Assembly: GCA_023159155.1 (NCBI GenBank)
Contig: JAJNNX010000013.1
Location: forward strand, 1,008,378-1,072,377
Reading direction: 5' to 3'
Length of the DNA stretch: 64,000 nucleotides
DNA from: Ustulina deusta
Taxonomy: Eukaryota; Ascomycota; Sordariomycetes; Xylariales; Xylariaceae
Shown here: positions 22,329-34,811 of the stretch, piece by piece
How the letters are laid out: each line of letters opens with the position of its first letter
How positions within the stretch are numbered: position 1 is the stretch's first letter
The notes under the pieces: model-generated
What the model saw: only the letters and a program-made list of their open reading frames with translations
Told to the model about the DNA's origin: nothing
Databases searched by the model: none
Position numbers and translations under genes: made by a program

Positions 22329-22882
22329 GGCGATCGGCGACAATACGTGAGACTAGGTGGTCAAACTACGACGGACCACGGGCTGCCCCGACCGTGGCAA
22401 AATGATGTTGGGTGGAGGAGTTGGGAATGGCATGAGAGAATGTCAGCAGTGAAATGTAATCTCACCCATGTGTTATGATGGCTTTGAAACTTAGATACCT
22501 AGGTAGCTTCGACAGCTCGATCAATTAGTCAAATCCGTCCAAAGACATGAAAAAAGATAACCCCAAGCTGCGTTCATTGTTGCTAAAACCCCTGTCTCGT
22601 AAGCTGCATGACGTGACATGACCTATGTTTTCCCATTTCCGACAAGGCATCCGAGTCCGAGTCTACCCTACTAATGATTTGGGGTGCCATTCTCTCCAAC
22701 TTCGGTATTAGAAACCCCTCCCTCCCCCGCTTGAGTATCCCTTGCGCCCTCAGAAACCCCTGTTCACCCCCATGTACACGCTTACACATAGATAACAGTC
22801 TTTGTGTGATAGCCTTTGCGCCCCCTTTGCGCCACCGTGTAAATACTGCTTACGTACATAACGCTTGCTCTGCCAACCCTGG
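22329..22882. other. Gene-free stretch
   Basis: About 550 bp between the MFS gene promoter and the 3' end of UstYa-like gene 2. Only shadow ORFs are present. Confidence 0.35.
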
Positions 22883-23575
22883 TTACCCAATCAGACAATC
22901 AACAAAGTACTCCTCGTTGTAGATTCTCGTGGTGTTGAGTGCCTTCACGTCTTTCCATTCAGGGTTACCGTTGTACTGCAAGCAATGGTGAAGGTGATCC
23001 TCGCTCCTACAGATAGTGTCTAGGATTATGGACTCACTCCTCAGCGCCGCTTGGATTCGCTCAAGGGCGTATGCGCAGTGCAAATGGTGGAAACGGCCGT
23101 CGGTCCAAACCCAGCCGTGCTCGCCCGTTTCAACAGCCTCGAGAGAAATCTCGTTGATCATCTCGGGTTCCAGCCAGTACTTGAAGTCCATATCCCGCAA
23201 GATTCCTTTGTACTTTTCGTACATTTTCTCGTTGAAACAACGGGGATGCATCCACGTCGACAGCACCAGGTCATAGACGCATCCCGCTTCTTCCGCTTCT
23301 TTCCAGTCCGGCGAGCATTTCCCAAGTGATACAAGCTCTGTATCATTTCCATTTAGTGAATGACGCCGGGTACCAGACGTTGTTCGACCAAGCATGAAGA
23401 ACGCCGTCAATAACAGAACGATTGCAACACCCTTGATGGTGTCTGCGATGCGCGAGCTCCGTCGAGCCCGACCCGGGATATTAGATGAAACGGTCCATTC
23501 TTCTTTGTCTTGCTCCGGTCTTCCTTCTGCGACTTCCTCATCAATAGGCTGAGTCTTGAGCGGCGCATACGACAT
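22883..23575 (-). CDS. UstYa-like (DUF3328) oxidase/tailoring protein 2
   Basis: An intronless frame of 230 aa. One membrane helix lies at about residues 49-63. The family pattern CSPDWKEAEEAGCVYD follows at about 87-102, then HHLHC at about 163-167 and HLHHC at about 194-198, the two His/Cys signatures thought to form the active site of UstYa-type enzymes. It diverges strongly from UstYa-like gene 1, so the two are unlikely to be recent duplicates. It shares a 679-bp promoter with NRPS1, the strongest positional evidence that it acts on the NRPS product. DUF3328 proteins are known to tailor an NRPS product in cyclochlorotine biosynthesis, where they chlorinate, hydroxylate or rearrange the peptide. 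The reaction here cannot be read from sequence. Confidence 0.86.
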   Translation of the reverse strand: MSYAPLKTQPIDEEVAEGRPEQDKEEWTVSSNIPGRARRSSRIADTIKGVAIVLLLTAFFMLGRTTSGTRRHSLNGNDTELVSLGKCSPDWKEAEEAGCVYDLVLSTWMHPRCFNEKMYEKYKGILRDMDFKYWLEPEMINEISLEAVETGEHGWVWTDGRFHHLHCAYALERIQAALRSESIILDTICRSEDHLHHCLQYNGNPEWKDVKALNTTRIYNEEYFVDCLIG

Positions 23576-24254
23576 TTTTGCCGAGGTGATCGTAATGAAC
23601 AGGATGTGTTGTCGAACAGAACCCGAATGCCAACGGATTCGTCAGATCGCTTGAAGGGCGAAAGGTAGACTACACCATTCCGGATGGTTACGAAAATGGA
23701 AAGTATGGAGAGTAGTGTGCTTACATAGTGCAGCGACATTGCAGATGAATCCGGAAATCATAACAGGCAGGCATAGGCGGAATTCCGAAACTTCACTCGG
23801 AACCAGATCATATTCCGGTTCAACTACACAGGGGGTAATCCTCTCACCTAGAAAGCTTATTCGCTCACTAAGAATCCTAATACCTAATAGGTACAGGAAC
23901 TACCTGACATATAATCAATCGATATAGTCTAAGATTCACGCATTGCCGGCGAAGAGATCCCGACAGCCCGGAATGTACAGCAGACAGCATTACTTGGCAG
24001 CGCCCACCACGCCGGATAAGGCGCGGACTTCAGATGGATATGCGGCCTTAAACCAATCGGGGGCTTCGGCTCCCCTGTTCAGTTTGTTGACAGGAGTAAA
24101 TGAGAATAGCTCAGGTTTAGCCCTAAACAGGCGCATGTTTAAGCGGGCATCTAAGTCTACAGACAGGTTGTCACTCTAAATATTCTCGATATACACTTTG
24201 TCCAAGGTCGCCTTCCCCTTATAAAAGAGAGTAATACGAAAACACGGCGCTGAG
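23576..24254. promoter_or_regulatory. Bidirectional promoter UstYa2/NRPS1 with CGGAA/TTCCG cluster
   Basis: This 679-bp region lies between divergent start codons. Between 23678 and 23818 the word CGGAA or its complement occurs six times: TTCCG at 23678, CGGAA at 23752, the palindrome CGGAATTCCG at 23778-23787, CGGAA at 23798 and TTCCG at 23813. By chance about 0.3 would be expected in 141 bp. Zn2Cys6 proteins bind CGG-containing half-sites, so this is a candidate operator for the regulator at 37852-40773. A TATA-like CTTATAAAAG lies at 24219-24228, only about 30 nt from the NRPS1 ATG. Confidence 0.5.
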
Positions 24255-27200
24255 ATGACTCTTGAGGACATGGGTAACACTGTCGAGCAACTACTATTGA
24301 AATTATACGCAGAAGTGCTCTTAATTCCTGAAGATCAGATTGGACTTGAAGATTCATTCACAGGACTTGGAGGTTAGCAGTTTACCGAGTTTGGTGTATG
24401 CTGTACACAGAGAAGTTAAAAATGCTGATAGGATGTGTTGTCAGGTGATTCTTTCAAAGCAATCAAACTCAAACGAAAATGCGATCAACTCGGCATTCGG
24501 CTGTCGCTCCGGGATATATTGGCCCGGAAAACAATTGCTGGTATAGCAGCGGGCCAAGTTGGCGTGACTGACAGACAGAAGCGCACCAAGAGAACGAAGA
24601 AGGCACACAAACGCATAGATACGGGAGGCCATGAACGCTTCCACTTGATGCCGCAGGACTATGCCTGGGACTTGATTTTCGAAGAGCTCGGCTTTAAAGG
24701 TGCAACATGGAACCCGGAAGCACTGGAACTTGTCGAAAACGTGTACCCGTGCAGCCCAATGCAAGAGAGCATATACGTGGCCAGAGAAACTAAGGGGAAG
24801 CAGCTCTATCGGATCCACGAGCTCTTTGAGATGGGTCCGTACATGACTCCCAACAAGTTAGAATCGGCTTGGCAGTCGGTTATCGATCGTCACGAGGGTT
24901 TGCGCACAGTTTTCGTGCCAACCACTGACATTGGAGCCTCTAGGCTACTCGACGCTGTGGTTCTCAAGAGCCAACGCTGCGAGGTGGAACTGATGAATTG
25001 CATAGACTATGCGGCCGTGCTCGCTGCCTTTGAAGAGAGTTGCATGAACCCCCAAGACTATCCAAAGGGCCCGCCTCATCAACTTACAATATACAGCACC
25101 GAGAATGGCCGGCAGTTCTGCCAAATTGATTTGAGCCACATGGTTAGCGATGGAACATCACTTATCAACATAGTCAACGAGATTTGCACTCTGGCGAATG
25201 GTTCGGCCCTTGGCCTTGCACCGGGATACAGCAGAGTTATCAAATACAATCAATCAGCCCAGCTTTTGGATGAAAGCTTAGGATACTGGAAGTCGTACCT
25301 AAATGGTACGCAGCCCTGCAACTTTCCATCCCTCCGGAGAGGGAGTAAGTTGACGGGGCAGAACGCCCCAGATCGCTGCCAAGTTGTGGAAGTCCCTTTT
25401 CGAAGGCTCAAAGAGCTGAGCGAGTTTTGTGCTAAAATGGAAGTCACGGTTTCTACTGCCCTTCAGGCCGTATGGGCAATTCTCCTTCGCACTTACACCG
25501 GAAACGAAGAGGTTTGCTTTGCCTACACCTGTTCAGGACGTGACATCCAACTCGATGGTATTGAGATGATCTGCGGGCCACTGGTTAATCTCGTCGTGCG
25601 CCGAGTCAGTTTGGCAGAAAAAAACCTCAGGGGAATAATCGAGACCATTCAGGCAGACTTTATCAACTCGCTACAACATCAGACAGCGCCATTCATGCGC
25701 GTTCAGCAACTTTTCAAACCCACGGAAAAGATGTTCAATACAATCATGACTGTGCAATATGCGCCATTGCTCGTCGATGAAAGTGATGGCCTTCCATTGA
25801 AGCGAATGACGAGCTTCAATGCAACAGACTTTGGATTATCTATTCACATCACATACTCGGAAACCGCCGCGAAGACTCAGCTCACATACTCCACGAGCCT
25901 GCTGTCCACAGTCATTGCGGAACGAGTGATGAAAACTTTCCTCTCGATCATAGATAGCCTCTTAGATATCATTGATATTGATGCTCAAGTTAGTCAGCTT
26001 CCAGTAATCAGCCCCTCAGACTTGCAGCAGACGATGGAGTGGAACAAGGAAACACTAGACAGGACCGACGAACTTCCTCCTGCCGCCACGGTGCACGGAT
26101 TAATCGAAGCAACAGCTGTTCGTGCACCAAATGCACCGGCAGTTTACTTTTCAGGAGAGATATTCAATTACGATGATTTGAATACCATGTCCACATGTCT
26201 GGCGCACCAGATGCTTAGATCTCTGAGCCGCAAGCAAAGCTTCGTTCCATTATTTTTCGAAAAGTCCGCCCTTTACTCGGTCGCGTTGTTAGCGGTTCTA
26301 AAATGCGGCAGGGCTTTTGTACCCATAGACATCTCGAACCCGCTCGATCGAATACAGCGACTGTTCGAACAACTGGGAATCACACCATCTTCCGGTCTCG
26401 TCATATGTTCCGAGGGTAGGTCAGACCAACTGCGCCCAGTTTGTCGTCAAGTCTTGGTGCCCAGCGTCAGCGGCTTGCGGACAGAAAGTACCAAATCAGA
26501 CACCCGAAATGTATCCGCGCTGTTACCAGTGGTACAGCCGAGTGATCCAGCATACATCATTTTCACTTCTGGGTCTACCGGCAACCCAAAAGGTGTCATG
26601 ATCAGCCATGGTGCTTACGCACATGCTGCCCGAACTCATGCTTCTGGAATACACATCGGCCCGAGGTCTCGAGTGTTGCAGTTTGCGTCGTACGCATTCG
26701 ATACAAGCATGGAAGACCATTTAACAACCTTCATCATCGGTGCCTGTCTCTGCGTCCCTACAGAAATGGAACGTGACACGGCCTTGGTAGATTTTATTAA
26801 TATATCGGGCGCCGATTGGCTTCATATCACGCCTTCCATGATGGTTATGATACCTCCAGCTTCGGTTCCGTCACTGAGAACCATCGTTCTAGGAGGTGAG
26901 CCCATGACGAGTGATAATGTGACGGAATGGGCAATCCCAGGGAGACGCCTAGTCCAGGTTTATGGACCTTCCGAGTGTTCCGTGACAAGCACAAGGTAAG
27001 TACAGAAACACCCCACAGCAGGAAATTGTTGCTCTCTTGTCTTGGTTGACTTCTCTATACCCAGACTAACATTTCGGCAGTGAGTACAATGTACCCTCTA
27101 TCCCTAAAATCAGGCCCCAGCCCTCGGATATTCGAGAAAGACATAACTAACGTAGGGTTTTTCGATCATCAGTCACCCCCGACGTCTCCATACGACGCGA

Positions 27201-30200
27201 CCCTACTAATATAGGGAGGACTTTTGCCGGTTGTGCGACTTGGATCACTGATGTGCATAATCCCAACATTCTCTGCCCGATTGGGGCTGTTGGGGAGCTG
27301 CTGATGGAAGGTCCCATCCTTGCTCAAGGTTATTTAGGCCTTACCGCTGCCACGGACTCTGCCTTCATCACCCATACCACATGGGCGCCAGAAAAGAGGC
27401 TTTACCGCACAGGAGACTTAGTCCAGTACGGTGAGACAGGCGAGCTACATTTTATCGGAAGGACCGACAGCAGAGTCAAAATCCGGGGACAGAGGATAGA
27501 GTGCAGCGAGATAGAAAGCCAACTGAGAACGCAGATTTCGGTTCTCCATGTCGTCGTCGTCGTTCCCAAGTCCGGTCCAGGGGCAGAACGTCTCATAGCT
27601 GTCGTGTCGTTGAAACCAAGCGAGGACGTGACGCATCTTGAAAAACCAAGCGATGATATACAGTTGGCAAGGTTGGAGGCTGGCAAAAGAACCGAAACCG
27701 CGATGACTCTCCATTACTGGTTAGCGGATCGATTGCCAGCTTACATGGTCCCGGATCTTTTCGTCTTTGTCGACCACATACCCATGAATTCTTCTAGGAA
27801 GCTAGACAGAAAACAAGTTGTCCGTTACATGGAACGCATGAGTCAGGAGTCTTACCGAGGCCTCTTCGATCAGATAGATGGGCCGAACCAGGATCGCACG
27901 GGTACTGGATTGGAACATGCGCTGAAAAGAGTATGGTGTCGTGTGCTGAATGTACCTGAAAGCGCGGTAAACTGGAACACATCTTGGTTCTTTTCTGGTA
28001 AGTCTACAAATGCCTACCCCTTCATACGTATAAACAAGACTTCAGCTTGACAAGCTATTGCCTCCCTAGGATTTCCCCAGTTATTTGTTGAAAGGACCTG
28101 ACACTTTGGATTAGGAGGTGACTCGATCTCGGCAATGATGCTGAGCAGCGAATTGAGAAAAGAGTCTATTAGAATCGCTGCAGCTGATGTTCTTCGGCTA
28201 CGTAACATCGAACGGATAGCAATCCACATTCAAGAGACTGTATCAAATGATCAAGACGCGAAATTCCAGAATGTTGATTTTACCAAGACGGATACTGACG
28301 TGTCGTGGGACCTATCGCCAATCCAGCAGCTCAGTTTCCAGTTTTACCCTGACGGAGATTACTTCGACCAGCAGACCATGGTTGTTGACACGACCTTGAC
28401 CCTATCTGACGAAACCATTACCGCAGCACTCGATGCCGTAGTAATGTCGCATCCGATGTTGCTGGCTCGCTTTATAAGAGAGTCGTCTGTTGGAGCTCAG
28501 GTCTGGAGGCAACGTGTAGTATCTATGCCTTCTGTCGGATCAGCATATATGATTCAATTTCATCAAAACACACGCACCGATTTCAAACTTAGGTCCATAT
28601 CTGAGACTAAATCAAGAATCGATTTGGTTAACGGCCCAATGATGGGAGTAGACGTCTTCCGGTCTGCTGTCTCGACCACAATTTCGGTCTGTATACATCA
28701 TTTGGTCGTGGATATGGTGTCATGGAGAATTATTTTCCAAGAGCTTGAGGATTTCATCGTGGGACAGCGCGCTATTCAGCCAGAACCAATATCTTTTCAA
28801 TCGTGGTGTCAGGTGCAGCATATCTACGCACAGAGCATCCAACCGTCACAGGTTCTTCCAGGAGACGGATTCGAGGTCGATATGGGCTATTGGTCTATGG
28901 AAGTGAGTCCAAATCTATTCAGAGATGCCACATCGACAACATTCGAGATCGGGCGTTCAGACACCGCAAGTTTGTTAGACGCCTGCGATAAGCTAGAATA
29001 TAGTGTCGTGGATGTCTTGTGTGCAGCGATAGCCACCTCGTTCTCTCAAACGTTTCCAATGCGTGCCTCCCCAGCTATCTTTATTGAAGGTCATGGAAGG
29101 GAGTCTCCCAGTGACGGGATTGATCTTTCCCGAACAGTTGGATGGTTCACAACGCTCTCTCCAGTGGCAGTACAAGTACCACATGACCAAGAGCCGAATA
29201 GAATGGGGATCCTTGAACGGATCAAACAGTTCAAAGAAGCTACACCGTCAAAGGGTCTCGATTATTTCACGTATCGCTTTCTACCACAAGACGCTCCCAG
29301 TGCGTATCATGAGCGCCATGCTCGTGCTGAGATTGTCGTTAATTTTCTAGGGGCGTACCAACAATTCGAACGCGCCGGCTCTACGTTCAAACGCTGTGAT
29401 GACCTCGAGCTCCTCTCAGCCCTTTCGGACATGCGCCGAGAGCACCGAAAGAACTCGGAGAGATATAGTCTGATCTCAATCATCGCTGTTGTTAAGAATG
29501 GCTCGTTATCTATCGAGGTCGAATGGAACAGACAGATGGGCTTCCAAAGCGAACTTGCTTCATGGCCGCTGAAAATTAAGGACGACATGTTACTGTTAAC
29601 CCAAGACTTGACCGGTATATCTGCTTTACCACGTGTTCCCGCACCAAGACCTGACCTCATATGCTTCGGCATCGACAAGCAGAAGACACTGGCTGAGGCT
29701 ATGAGTTTAGGGGTGTCGTTTCATGAAATTGAAAGCATGTATCCATGCTCACCAATGCAAGAAGGGCTTATGGCGAGTCTATTGAGGGATTCGGACATAT
29801 CATCAGCATATACTCAGACGTTTCTTTTGAAAATCACCCCCGGGGAAGGAAAAGTGATTGAAAGTGAGCAAGTTGTGGAGGTCTGGCAGCGAATCGTTCG
29901 AAAATATGCAATTTTACGAACCATCTTTGTGGAAAACGATGCCGGAGACTATGTTCAGGTGGTATTACATCACATAAATCCAGTGGTACTAGCCAAAGAC
30001 GATGTTAGTGAGGAAGACTTGAGAAAGACGCTGTTCGAGTCGGAGAATCAATCGTTGAAGTCACCTCTCAGCGGAGTTCCTTTGCACCGCATCGTAGTTT
30101 GCAAAGGAACTGATAAATTAACGTACATATTACTTACGAAGAGCCATCTTCTCACCGATGGCACGAGTACCCAAATTTTAATTCGAGACTTGGCCAAAGG

Positions 30201-33200
30201 GTGTGACGGGGTTGCTGAGACTTATTGGGAACCGCAAAATCACTACCTCAACTACGTCCGTTACGTGGCCAGTGGAGATGCGGACCTTGCAAAGCGTTAC
30301 TGGGCTGCATACCTCGATGGCGTTGTCACTTGCAACTTTCCAAGGCTCTGCTATACAGGCGACAAATCTGATGCTGTAGTGGCGCATTCAAGTGTGTCGT
30401 TACAGCTACACGCTCCCGAAGCGGATGTACGACGGCTGTGCCGCGCCCACGAACTCACAGTCCCCAGTATATTTCAGCTAGCATGGGGAATGGTCTTGAG
30501 AACCTACCTGAATTCGGAGGATATCCTCTTTGGTTTGCTGTCCTCGGGTAGGGATCTCCCAATAGCTGGTATACAAGACGCTGTAGGGCCAGTTGCCAAT
30601 ATGCTTGTCATGAGGAGCAAAATACGATCAGACATGGAAGCTGTCGAAGTAGCCAAAGGCTTGCAGGCCGACTATTTCGAACACCTTTCCTGGCAGACGC
30701 TCTCGCTTTCGCAGATACGACATGAGGCTCGACAAGGGAACCAGACTGCGAGCTTTAACACTATTCTAAATATTCAAAAAGCGGGGGCGGTTGGGCACCG
30801 GTCGAAAGCTAAAACCGCCCAGGTAGAGTTCGTGAAGTCGGTAGATACCACGGAGGTGAGTGTTCAAACATGGTGTTAGGGATTACAGTGATTGAAACTA
30901 ACATTGGCCTTTTTAGTATGGACTTGCAATGACCGTCATGGATACCCAAAGCGAGTACGAGCTGTCTCTGGAGTACGAAACGGGCCTCGTCTCTCCCAGG
31001 GAGGCCGAAGCGATCGTTTCAGCGTTCGCGGCAGCCGTGGAGAGTATCGTGGCTAACCCTGAGTGTCTTGTCGGAGACGTCGATCTTGCTAGTGATAAAG
31101 ACCGAGAGCAGATCCAGCGCTGGGATATACATAAGTTGCAGAACAAAAACGAATGTGTTCACCAGCTCTTTCAGACCATGGCACTCACCGTGCCGGAGAA
31201 GGAGGCCATCTACGCGTGGGATGGACGTTTAACTTATGGCGAATTGGAGACTTTTACTAACAAACTATCAAGGAGATTGCTCAGTCTCTCTGTTAAGCCT
31301 GAAGAGATCATCCCACTCTGTTTTGAGAAATCGATATGGGGGATTGTGGCAATGCTCGGTGTTGTGAAAGCAGGTGGTAAGTGCCAATTACGCTACCCAT
31401 AATACGGTCACCAGACACCAGGAATGCTTGGCTTTATACTAACAGCTTCAATGTAGCCACTTTTGTCCATATTGATCCCTCGAGTCCGATGTCCCGAAAG
31501 GAGAAAATTACGGAAATCACTACCCCTCGATTGGCGTTAGCATCGGTCCTTAATCAGGGCGTCATGGAGTCATTAGTGCCACAGACACTTACCATTAGCC
31601 ATGAAACGCTCACAGAGAACGATGATGTGGCAAATCCAGTGGCATCTATTCTCCCGGATAGTCGCGTAAATCCGTCAAATGCGCTCTACGTTATCTTTAC
31701 TTCTGGAAGCACAGGTGAACCGAAAGGTGTCGTTATCGAGCATCGGAATTTCTGCTCTGCCATGGCGGCAAATGCAAACTGGCTACAGATCCTTCCCTCC
31801 TCTCGCCTTCTCCAGTTCAGCAGTTTCGTGTTTGACGCATGTATGGAGGAAATACTCACAGCTCTAGTCGCTGGTGCCTGCGTGTGTGTGCCATCCGACG
31901 ACGATCGGATGAGCCCGGACCGACTCACCTCCTTCATTCAAGATGCTCGCGTCAATTGGGCTGCTTTGACGCCGTCATTTCTACAAACCCTTAACCCGGA
32001 TGCCGTGGTTCCTCCTTTGAACTTCATCACGGTCCACGCCGAGGCAATGAATGCGTCACTGACCAAGCTCTGGAGTCCACGGGTTCATGTGCGTCCGAGC
32101 TACGGCCCAACCGAATGTACGGTCACAAGTACGGTAGGGGCAGCCTTTACCGAGTTCTCTGATCCTTCGAATATAGGTTGGCCTGTTGGCTGTCACGGAC
32201 GAGTCACCGATCCACATAACCCTCAACGACTGGTTCCCATCGGTGCGGTTGGCGAGCTGGTACTGGAAGGGCCGATTCTCGCTCGCGGCTACTTGAATCA
32301 ACCTGTTGAAACGGAAAAAGCTTTTGCCACGATCGAGGATTGGTTCGATCGGAAACCAAAGAAAATTTACCGGACCGGGGACTTGGTACGCTACGCCGAG
32401 GATGGATCTTTGCGCATTCTCGGACGGCAAGATACGCAAATTAAAGTCCGCGGGCAACGAGTTGAGCTCGGAGAAATACAAAGCCAACTCAACTTGTGTC
32501 CCGAAATTCATCATGCCTTGGTGATGCAGCCCAAGTCTGGACTTCTTGGGGGTTGCTTGGTTGTGGTGTTAAGTCTCACACGACTGCGTGAGACACCTCG
32601 GTCAACGGTCTCGCACGGCCGGACGATTCGACTCGTGAGCGACCCGGAGACTCCGAGCACAGTCGATCACTCATCTATATTGGAACTTTTGAAACAAATT
32701 CGATCATTCGTTTCGGCCAGACTTCCATCCTACATGATTCCCCATACCTGGTGTGCGGTGGAAGAGATGCCAACCTTGACTTCGTTCAAGCTGGATAGAA
32801 AGCTTGTCAATAGTTGGTTAGAGACAATGGACGAGCAAATGCTGCTACTTGCTCGGCAAATGATGAGCAGCTCAAGAAGCTCCGGCTCGGGTACGACTGA
32901 TACCGAAGCTGAAAAGTTGGTGAGAGCTGCTTGGTCGCAAGTTTTGGCAATTCCTAGCGGTAAGTTCTCACGAATTCAATAACTTTCAGAGACTCACACG
33001 TTCCATCAATAGATATTATTGACGTAGACGATCATTTCATTGCACTTGGTGGTGACTCGATCTCGGGTTAGTTTCGCTATATCCCCCCCCCCCACCCCTG
33101 AGCTACTTAATTGACGCTAACTAAGCCTCGAACTAGCAATGCACGTCTCCCGCTTTTTGAGTCTAGCAGGGGTACCCGTCAAGACACAGGACGTGCTTAA

Positions 33201-34811
33201 GAGCAACAGCATTCGAGAATTGGCGTTAGCATTTGGATCCCGGGAACCACGGGATCCTTCCGCGGAGGCACAGCCAAGGACTCGGCAAAGCGGATCTAGA
33301 AGCCTTCCACCCATCGAAGAAGTCTTGTCTGAGCACGGGTTCCACTTGGCCAGTACATCCAAAATCTTGTCTGTACATCACAGCACCCCTTTCCAATCGA
33401 GGACAACTTCAGCTCTCTACGCACTACCCTGGCGACCGTATCTCTATAACTTGTTTGCGGAAATTGGAGGTTATGGGCTCTCCGATCAGAACCTCGACCC
33501 CCATCGACTTCTAAGTGCCTGGCGCTCAACAGTGGCACGACATGACATTCTGCGTACAGCTATACCTCTCACTAAGGATGGCAACGCGGCGTATCAAGTT
33601 ATTCTAGACGAGTCCGCGGCAGCATGTGGGACATTCGAAGTTGGTACGGAGAAAGAAGCCCTAGAAGCGAGTATCGAAAAGACCAAGCAAGTGAAAGCGA
33701 GCCTCTCCCCGACATCTCTAACGCCACCGCTATGGCTCAATCTCTATACCACCTCGACAAAACAAGTTTATATGCATTTGTTGATGGGCCATATGTTGAT
33801 CGACCACGTCTCACTCTCACACGTCCTTCACGACTGGGATGTGTTTTATCGCGGCGATTCATCACTCCTTACGGGGGCGGCTCGTCTTCCCCGGTTTGCG
33901 AATTACGTCGACGATGTAGAGTCGCGCGATTCCTTAGCCAGCATCGACTTCTGGACTCGAAAGCTACACGGAGTAGAACCGACGATTCTAAGGCCCACAT
34001 ACAAATTAGCTGATGATGGTGCAAGACTCGCCATGGCGGCCGACGCGGCCATGTCTGCAATCAACTTCAAAATTGACATCGACGCTAAGATGGATCAATA
34101 CTGCCGGAACACGCATGTGACGGTGTCCACCTTGCTGCAGTTTGCATGGGCAGTGCTGCTAGGTGCTTACACGGCACAGACGTCGGTCTGCTTCGGGCAT
34201 CTTGCGTCGGATCGCGATATTGATATTCAAGACGCCGACGAAATTGTTGGCCCGATGCTAACAGTTCTGGTTACGCACGTAGTTCTCGGAAGTCAGGATC
34301 GTGCGTCAGCGGCATCATCAGTCGAAGACGCCATCCGAAAGTTACAGGATGACAATACCGACAGCATGGCACACAAGGTCTTCGACCTCTCGGCAATCGA
34401 ACGCCGGCTTGGACTCCGGTTACCCGACAGTGCGCTCTTCAACACGCTCATTAACTACCGTAAAGTGAAGCGGTCCGGACCCCAACCGGTCATGAAACTC
34501 CGGTCAATCCTCAAGCAGGATCCGCACGAGGTGAGCATAGTCTACTACTACTAACCCTCAACTCATTACTTACATACATATTGCAGCAACAAATCATCCT
34601 CAGCTTCAACGAGGTCCAAGACGCGGCCTCCCTCGACGGAGCCCTTACTTTCTACGACTCGGTACATACGGCCCGGGATGTGCAGCAGATGGCGGACGCT
34701 TACGCGAAAATCTTGGCACTCGTGGTTGGTGGAGAATGCTGGGGGGTAGACGAGCTCGTGGATCGAGTAGCGAGCATCACACCCCATCAACGTGACGTTA
34801 ATTGGGCGTAG
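24255..34811 (+). CDS. Nonribosomal peptide synthetase NRPS1, T-C-A-T-E-C-A-T-C
   Basis: Nine exons close in phase to about 3295 aa: 24255-24372, 24445-26995, 27156-27997, 28115-30855, 30917-31376, 31457-32959, 33013-33066, 33137-34530 and 34587-34811. The splice at 26996-27155 is the least certain. Domains by approximate residue: T0 1-75 (LGGDSFKAI), C1 135-560 (SHMVSDG), A1 590-1090 (FTSGSTGNPKG, YRTGD), T1 1130-1200 (GGDSISA), E 1230-1650 (HHLVVDMVSW, EGHGRE, RTVGWFTTLSPV), C2 1700-2130 (SHLLTDG), A2 2165-2690 (FTSGSTGEPKG), T2 2720-2790 (LGGDSISAM) and C3 2835-3270 (GHMLIDH in place of SHxxxDG). The protein starts directly in a carrier domain, so the first building block must be loaded by another enzyme. 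The E domain makes the residue of A1 a D-residue. The terminal C could close or release the chain, as fungal CT domains do, but its motif is altered. Confidence 0.92.

Noticed and set aside
20372..22343. MFS gene as a broken gene, because it appears as five separate minus-strand ORFs
   Set aside because: Five introns with good signals join all pieces in phase to 522 aa, so the gene is intact.
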